Shown: piece after piece, positions 52,989 through 57,277 of the stretch
Position numbering within the stretch: position 1 is the stretch's first letter
Layout of the letters: each line of letters opens with the position of its first letter
Origin: an uncultured Acetatifactor sp.
Lineage (GTDB): Bacteria > Bacillota > Clostridia > Lachnospirales > Lachnospiraceae
Length of the DNA stretch: 57,277 nucleotides
Assembly: GCA_934433135.1 (NCBI GenBank)
Contig: CAKRZO010000024.1
Location: 1-57,277 of the forward strand
Reading direction: 5' to 3'
The notes under the pieces: model-generated
Told to the model about the DNA's origin: nothing
Seen by the model: the letters and a program-made list of their open reading frames with translations, nothing else
The model's database searches: none
Made by a program: the position numbers and the translations under genes

Positions 52989-54050
52989 ATGGTTACAGTA
53001 AAAAATTATAAAAAAGTTCTGCTGATGGGAGATTCCACAGCAAAGTTAGTGACAACCGAAAACAAAGAATTGGGTTGGGATGAAGATAAAGTTCTGGTAA
53101 AAGTCAGTTATTCCGCCGTCAGTGCCGGGTCAGAATATGCCAATCTCATCGGTGATAAGAATGTAAACGCGACCGTCAAAGCAGAAGAAACTGTACTGGA
53201 ATGGCCCAGAGGCGTGGGATACAGCAGCTGCGGTATTGTGGAAAAAGTAGGGAAAAATGTAACGCATGTTGCTGTGGGAGACCGTGTCGTACTTCGGGCT
53301 TGCGGTCATGCCAGCCACCATACGGTACAGAAAGACTGGGTATTTAAGCTGCCATACGAAGAAATCAGCCTGGAAGAAACAGCAGCAACTTTTATTTCTT
53401 CGTTTTCCCTTTCCGGTGTTCGGAAAACGAGAATTGAGGCAGGAGAATCTGCAGCGGTCATGGGATGCGGTATTCTTGGTCTCTTTGCGGTGCAGTTCTG
53501 TGCTGCAATGGGTGCAACTCCCGTGATTGCCGTAGATCCGGTAAAAGAGAAACGGGAAAAAGCGTTAACTATGGGAGCAGATTACGCCTTAAATCCTTTC
53601 GAACCGGATTTTGTGGAAAAAATGATGGAACTGACGGATGGAAGAGGAATCAATGCCGCCATTGAAGTAACCGGAAAAGGCCAGGGATTGGACATGATTT
53701 TAGACTGTATGGCACGGCATGGAAGAGTCTCTTTGCTTGGATGCACACGGAATTCCGATTTTACCATCGACTATTACAGAAAAATTCATTATCCCGGAAT
53801 TGAATTGATCGGAGCTCATACCAATACCCGGCCGGACAACGACTCCCGCCCGGGCTTCTGGACTTATAAGGATGATTATGAAGCTATTTTCCGTCTTATT
53901 CACTATAAAAAAGTGGATTACAAAAAGATGATCAGTGAAATTGTTCCAGTGGAAAAAACCGCAGAAGTTTATGCACGCCTGGCAAGTGACTATGCCAATT
54001 TCCCTACCGGTGTAATTTTTGACTGGACAGAAAACTCCTCCAATGAATGA
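52989..54050 (+). CDS. medium-chain dehydrogenase/reductase (zinc-site changed)
   Basis: 353 residues. The N-terminal GroES-like domain and Rossmann domain (VMGCGILGLFAVQFCAAMGA, then IAVDPVKEKREKALTMGADY) are those of MDR alcohol or sorbitol dehydrogenases. The catalytic zinc-ligand region is altered: SYSAVSAGSEYANLIG replaces the Cys-x-x-Asp motif, and the four-Cys structural zinc loop is absent. It therefore may act without zinc on a sugar or sugar acid. AGGGAGGAACAAAAC precedes the ATG. It is the first gene of the second unit of the island, under the promoter at 52899. Confidence 0.88.
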   Translation: MVTVKNYKKVLLMGDSTAKLVTTENKELGWDEDKVLVKVSYSAVSAGSEYANLIGDKNVNATVKAEETVLEWPRGVGYSSCGIVEKVGKNVTHVAVGDRVVLRACGHASHHTVQKDWVFKLPYEEISLEETAATFISSFSLSGVRKTRIEAGESAAVMGCGILGLFAVQFCAAMGATPVIAVDPVKEKREKALTMGADYALNPFEPDFVEKMMELTDGRGINAAIEVTGKGQGLDMILDCMARHGRVSLLGCTRNSDFTIDYYRKIHYPGIELIGAHTNTRPDNDSRPGFWTYKDDYEAIFRLIHYKKVDYKKMISEIVPVEKTAEVYARLASDYANFPTGVIFDWTENSSNE

Positions 54051-54170
54051 TTGCCGAAGAACCGGACAATCTGCCTACAGAAAGGGATAGGCAAGAATGC
54101 GGAATAACAGAAGCAAAGCAATTCGTTTATGGTTTTACGGAAACAGACGAAAAGGAAAGGAAGAAGAAAC

Positions 54171-55154
54171 ATGTATGCAACCGTAATTGGTGAAGATAAA
54201 AAATTGCATTGGGATCCGGTGGAAGATCCGGTAATCAAAGAGGATGAAGTTCTCTTAGAAGTGCATGCAGCGGCCTTAAACCGCGCGGATCTGCTACAGC
54301 GGGCAGGACAGTACCCGCCTCCTCCGGGATGGCCGGACAGATTCGGTCTGGAAGCGGCCGGAGTAATTAAAGCTGTCGGCGCAAAAGTAGAAGAGGAAGG
54401 ATACTGGAAAGTCGGTGAAAAAGTATGTGCACTTTTAGGAAGCGGCGGTTACGCTGAATACGTGGCGGTACCGGCAGAAATGTTAATGCCGATTCCACGG
54501 GGATTATCCATGGAAGAAGCCGCTGCTATGCCGGAAGTGTTCGGGGCTTCTTTCCTGTTCCTGTTCATGGAAGGAAATTTAAAGGCAGGAGATACGGTAC
54601 TGGTGCTTGCAGGAGCAAGCGGCCTTGCAAGTGTCATGATTCCCATGGCCAAAAGCTTCGGGGCCAGAGTAATGACAACCGTACTGAATGAGGAACAGGA
54701 GCTGGCCATTCAGCATCTGAAGGCGGATTACATTGTAAATACATCCGTAGAATCTCTGGAAGAAGTGATGAAACGCGAATTGGAAGCCGGTAAAGGTGTA
54801 GACATTGCCGTTGACTGCCTTGGTGGAGATACCGTAGGAAAATGTCTCCCTTACATGAACATTGACGGCAGATGGATTATGATTGCTACCCTTGCCGGTG
54901 ATCCGACAACTGTGAATTTGCGAAGTATGTATGCCAGAAGAGTCCGCCTGATCGGTACCAATTTAAGAAGCCGCACACCGCAGCAGAAGAAAAAGCTTTT
55001 GGAGAATATGGTAAACCAGATCTGGCCGAAGGTGGAAAGCGGAGAAATCCGGGCAACTATTTTCAGAGAGTATCCGATTCAGGAAGCAGAAGATGCGCAG
55101 GCTTTGATGCAATCCGGAAAAAGCGCAGGAAAAATTGTACTGAAAGTAAAGTAA
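54171..55154 (+). CDS. NAD(P)H:quinone oxidoreductase-like MDR protein
   Basis: 327 residues of the zeta-crystallin/PIG3-type quinone reductase group: NRADLLQRAGQYPPPPG near residue 38, GLEAAGVIKAVG, then the nucleotide site VLVLAGASGLASVMIPMAKS. No zinc ligands. It reduces quinones or enones with NADPH. The start at 54171 follows AAGGAAGGAAGAAG; the longer frame has no ribosome site. It is the middle gene of the second unit. Confidence 0.88.
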   Translation: MYATVIGEDKKLHWDPVEDPVIKEDEVLLEVHAAALNRADLLQRAGQYPPPPGWPDRFGLEAAGVIKAVGAKVEEEGYWKVGEKVCALLGSGGYAEYVAVPAEMLMPIPRGLSMEEAAAMPEVFGASFLFLFMEGNLKAGDTVLVLAGASGLASVMIPMAKSFGARVMTTVLNEEQELAIQHLKADYIVNTSVESLEEVMKRELEAGKGVDIAVDCLGGDTVGKCLPYMNIDGRWIMIATLAGDPTTVNLRSMYARRVRLIGTNLRSRTPQQKKKLLENMVNQIWPKVESGEIRATIFREYPIQEAEDAQALMQSGKSAGKIVLKVK

Positions 55155-55184
55155 TAACTTGCAGAACTGAGGGAAAATAAGTAA

Positions 55185-56198
55185 ATGAAAAAAATAAGAA
55201 TTGTCCAGATCGGGACAACGCATCCTCATGCTTCCGGAATTTTTAAGTCCGTGAAGGAATTAGAAGATTATTTTGAAATTGCAGGCATTGCCGAACCGAC
55301 AGAAAGCAGCCGAAAAAATCTGAAAGAAGCGCTGTATCTTGGGACCCCTGTTTACTCTGTGGAAGACCTTCTGCACCTTCCCGATATCGATGCAGCCCTG
55401 ATTGAAACAACAGAAAGCGAATTGGTAAAGTATGCACAAATGGCAATTGACCATGGGATTCATGTACATATGGATAAACCCGGAGGAGAGAACTTTCACG
55501 CTTTTCAAACTATGGTAAACTGTGCCAAAACAAAGAATCTGGTTTTTCATATGGGCTATATGTACCGCTTTAATCCGGCCATTCAAAAGAGCATTGATCT
55601 CGTTAAAAGCGGTGCATTGGGACGAATTCATAGCATTGATGTGCAGATGTGCATTCGCTTATCGGAACAGGGCAACCGCGGACTGAAACGTTTTAAGGGC
55701 GGTATGATGTCCTTCCTCGGTTGTCATATCGTAGACGTTGTACTGTCTCTTGCCGGTATACCGCAGGAAGTGATTCCGTTCAATTATTCTACCGGATTAT
55801 ACGGTACAGAAAGTTTAAATTACGGAATGGCGGTTTTCCGTTACCCGGGTTGTACGGCGGTTATTCGCTCAAGCGCCGCAGATCTTAACGGATTTTGGAG
55901 GAGACAGATTGTAATTAACGGAAGCAATGGAAGCATAGAGATCAAACCAATTGAAGCCTTTGATCCGGAAAGCACAGATTACTTGAGTACAAGCATGAAT
56001 GTAACCTACAGCGAGTCCGGTAATCCTTGTTTTGACACATCTGAAAAGCTGGAATTTCCAAAATATAAAAGATACGATGATATGATGCTCGACTTTGCAA
56101 ACATTATCCATGGAGAATGTAGCAATGCGTATGCTTATGAATATGAGATAGAACTGCAAAGGTTGATTCTTATGGCAGGCGGAGTGCAAGAAAAATAA
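55185..56198 (+). CDS. Gfo/Idh/MocA-family oxidoreductase
   Basis: 337 residues. N-terminal Rossmann domain (IRIVQIGTTHPHASGIFKS), Glu/Lys region HVHMDKPGGENF with the family's catalytic EKP replaced by DKP, and a C-terminal alpha/beta domain with FLGCHIVDVV, the catalytic His. These enzymes oxidise or epimerise sugars and inositols using NAD(P). AGGGAAAATAAGTAA precedes the ATG. With the two MDR proteins it could form an oxidoreductive sugar-modifying set. Confidence 0.9.
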   Translation: MKKIRIVQIGTTHPHASGIFKSVKELEDYFEIAGIAEPTESSRKNLKEALYLGTPVYSVEDLLHLPDIDAALIETTESELVKYAQMAIDHGIHVHMDKPGGENFHAFQTMVNCAKTKNLVFHMGYMYRFNPAIQKSIDLVKSGALGRIHSIDVQMCIRLSEQGNRGLKRFKGGMMSFLGCHIVDVVLSLAGIPQEVIPFNYSTGLYGTESLNYGMAVFRYPGCTAVIRSSAADLNGFWRRQIVINGSNGSIEIKPIEAFDPESTDYLSTSMNVTYSESGNPCFDTSEKLEFPKYKRYDDMMLDFANIIHGECSNAYAYEYEIELQRLILMAGGVQEK

Positions 56199-56233
56199 TA
56201 GAATACTGCTGTGCAGAATGCAAAAGGATAACT

Positions 56234-56395
56234 ATGGAAAAATACAACAATCTTTCAATTTTATGAGAAAACAGAGTTCCTCAAAGAGACTATTATATCC
56301 CTTTTTCCAATGCAGCGGATGCTGATCCGCCATCTTTAAATCCGGTTGGAGTTTACAGCCAAAGTTTTATATGGGAGAATTTTTCCAGATTCTAA
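56234..56395 (+). pseudogene. glycoside hydrolase N-terminal remnant with in-frame TGA
   Basis: After AAAAGGATAACT the frame reads MEKYNNLSIL, TGA (56264-56266), then ENRVPQRDYYIPFSNAADA and PPSLNPVGVYSQSFIWENF, ending at TAA. The NRxPxRxYYIPF pattern is typical of the N-termini of GH2-type beta-galactosidase relatives in Firmicutes. The rest of that protein is absent. Confidence 0.45.
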
Positions 56396-56419
56396 TGTGA
56401 AAGAAAAGAAAGAAACAAC

Positions 56420-57159
56420 ATGTACCACTATTTTAAAGGAACGGAAATAAAACCGAAAGGGTGGCTGTACAGGCAGCTGAAGATACAGGCGCAGGGGCTG
56501 AGCGGCAATTTGGATAAAATATGGCCGGATGTTCGTGACAGTGCCTGGATCGGAGGAGAAAGAGAAGGCTGGGAGATGGTTCCCTATTGGCTGGACGGTT
56601 TTATCCCTTTGGCACATCTTCTGCAGGATCAGGATAGGATGGAACGTGCGGACAAATTGTAAATGCCATCTTGGACAGACAGCAGGAAGACGGATGGATT
56701 TGTCCCTGCTCAGAAGCAGAACGTTCTTCGTATGATATCTGGGCATTGTTCTTGATCGGAAAAGTTCTTACGGTATACTGTGATTTTACAGACAGTGCAC
56801 GGGCAAAAGTAAGCCTTTACTGCGCCATAAAGGGATTTTATGATTGGATGAAGGAAAAAACGATTACCTTATTTCAGTGGGGAAAATTCCGTTGGTATGA
56901 GAGCTTTATTTCATTCCGTTTTCTATATGACAACTATGGAGAATCGCGGATTTTGGAACTGGGACATATGCTGCGGGAAGAAGGCGCGGACTACTATAAG
57001 TATACAGAGGAATGGAAACGTCCTTTGAATCAGTGGACATTGCAGACGCATATTGTGAATCTCATGATGATGTTAAAGTACGAAGCGGTAAGCTGCGAAA
57101 TTTTCGGAGAGAGCTATCAGAATCATGCGGAAGAGTTATGGAAGATAATTCCGTTTTAA
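56420..57159 (+). pseudogene. GH127-type beta-L-arabinofuranosidase-like gene, frameshifted and truncated
   Basis: It begins MYHYFKGTEIKPKGWLYRQL and continues GGEREGWEMVPYWLDGFIPL, the N-terminal pattern of GH127/DUF1680 proteins. After MERADKL a TAA appears. Adding one base at about 56658 restores AD-K-L-VNAILDRQQEDGWICP, so one base was lost. The second part runs from about 56658 to WKIIPF and stops. Its final codons ATT CCG TTT TAA come from the repeated GGGtGRT sequence that starts at 57147. Intact homologues are over 600 residues; only about 245 remain. Confidence 0.8.
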
Positions 57160-57277
57160 ACAGCTACGGCATCGCTTCCCTTGAAGAGGCTGAAAAAATC
57201 ACCAAGGATGCCGGTCTTGATGTATACAACCAGATCAAAGGCATTCAGCCGATCTGCTTTGAAAATGCATGCTGGGC
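57147..57277 (+). repeat. direct repeat, copy 2 (partial second GGGtGRT gene)
   Basis: The last 131 bases of the window match 42504-42634 with one silent difference. In frame they encode NSVLNSYGIASLEEAEKITK and following residues of the GGGtGRT protein, without its first 14 residues. The window stops inside the copy. Confidence 0.95.

Overview
The window looks like one contig from a low-to-mid GC anaerobic Firmicute, most likely a Lachnospiraceae-type gut Clostridium. The basis is the family mix and the strong AGGAGG ribosome sites: a Tad locus with DUF5702- and Flp1-like proteins, a GGGtGRT protein paired with a NifU-like scaffold, glycyl-radical remnants, L-rhamnose genes and an AAA-ATPase/PD-(D/E)XK protein. 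No species call is possible from sequence reading alone.

Layout. 1-2.65 kb is a graveyard of mobile DNA: a deleted IS5-like transposase, a tyrosine recombinase without its N-terminus and a frameshifted IS21 IstA. 2.9-8.4 kb holds a small hypothetical gene, a phospholipase-D-like protein, a branching-enzyme homologue that lacks the catalytic nucleophile, and an MscS channel. Next come tRNA-Thr(CGT) and a scrapyard of AraC, glycyl-radical-enzyme and activase fragments. 9.9-14.3 kb has an ABC transporter pair of NitT/TauT type without a binding protein, then a complete polar amino-acid ABC transporter. 14.6-15.1 kb is a zinc-ribbon protein.

15.2-36.0 kb is the centrepiece: one long co-directional cluster coding for a Tad-type pilus or secretion machine (TadZ/CpaE, CpaF, TadB, TadC, Flp-like pilin, two TadE-like proteins, a DUF5702/TadG-like protein and a prepilin peptidase). 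It runs on into a signalling module: WG-repeat protein, FHA protein, PP2C phosphatase, Ser/Thr kinase with TPRs, a 44-residue membrane peptide, a TPR/LRR protein, a VWA protein and a small membrane protein. I infer that Ser/Thr phosphorylation, read by FHA and VWA/TPR proteins, controls the pilus machine.

36.3-43.5 kb is housekeeping: argH, asd, topB, a hexapeptide acyltransferase, a NifU-like scaffold and the GGGtGRT protein. 43.6-57.1 kb is an accessory carbohydrate island: an AAA/nuclease protein, a glycosidase-like TIM-barrel protein, alpha-L-rhamnosidase, a DUF4867-like protein, L-rhamnose isomerase, two MDR dehydrogenases, a Gfo/Idh oxidoreductase and two broken glycosidase genes. The window ends inside a near-identical second copy of the 5' part of the GGGtGRT gene.

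Three families of dispersed palindromic repeats (called A, B and C here) sit between genes throughout, and several copies begin exactly at the stop codon of the upstream gene. Two transcription units in the sugar island share a promoter layout with paired direct repeats.
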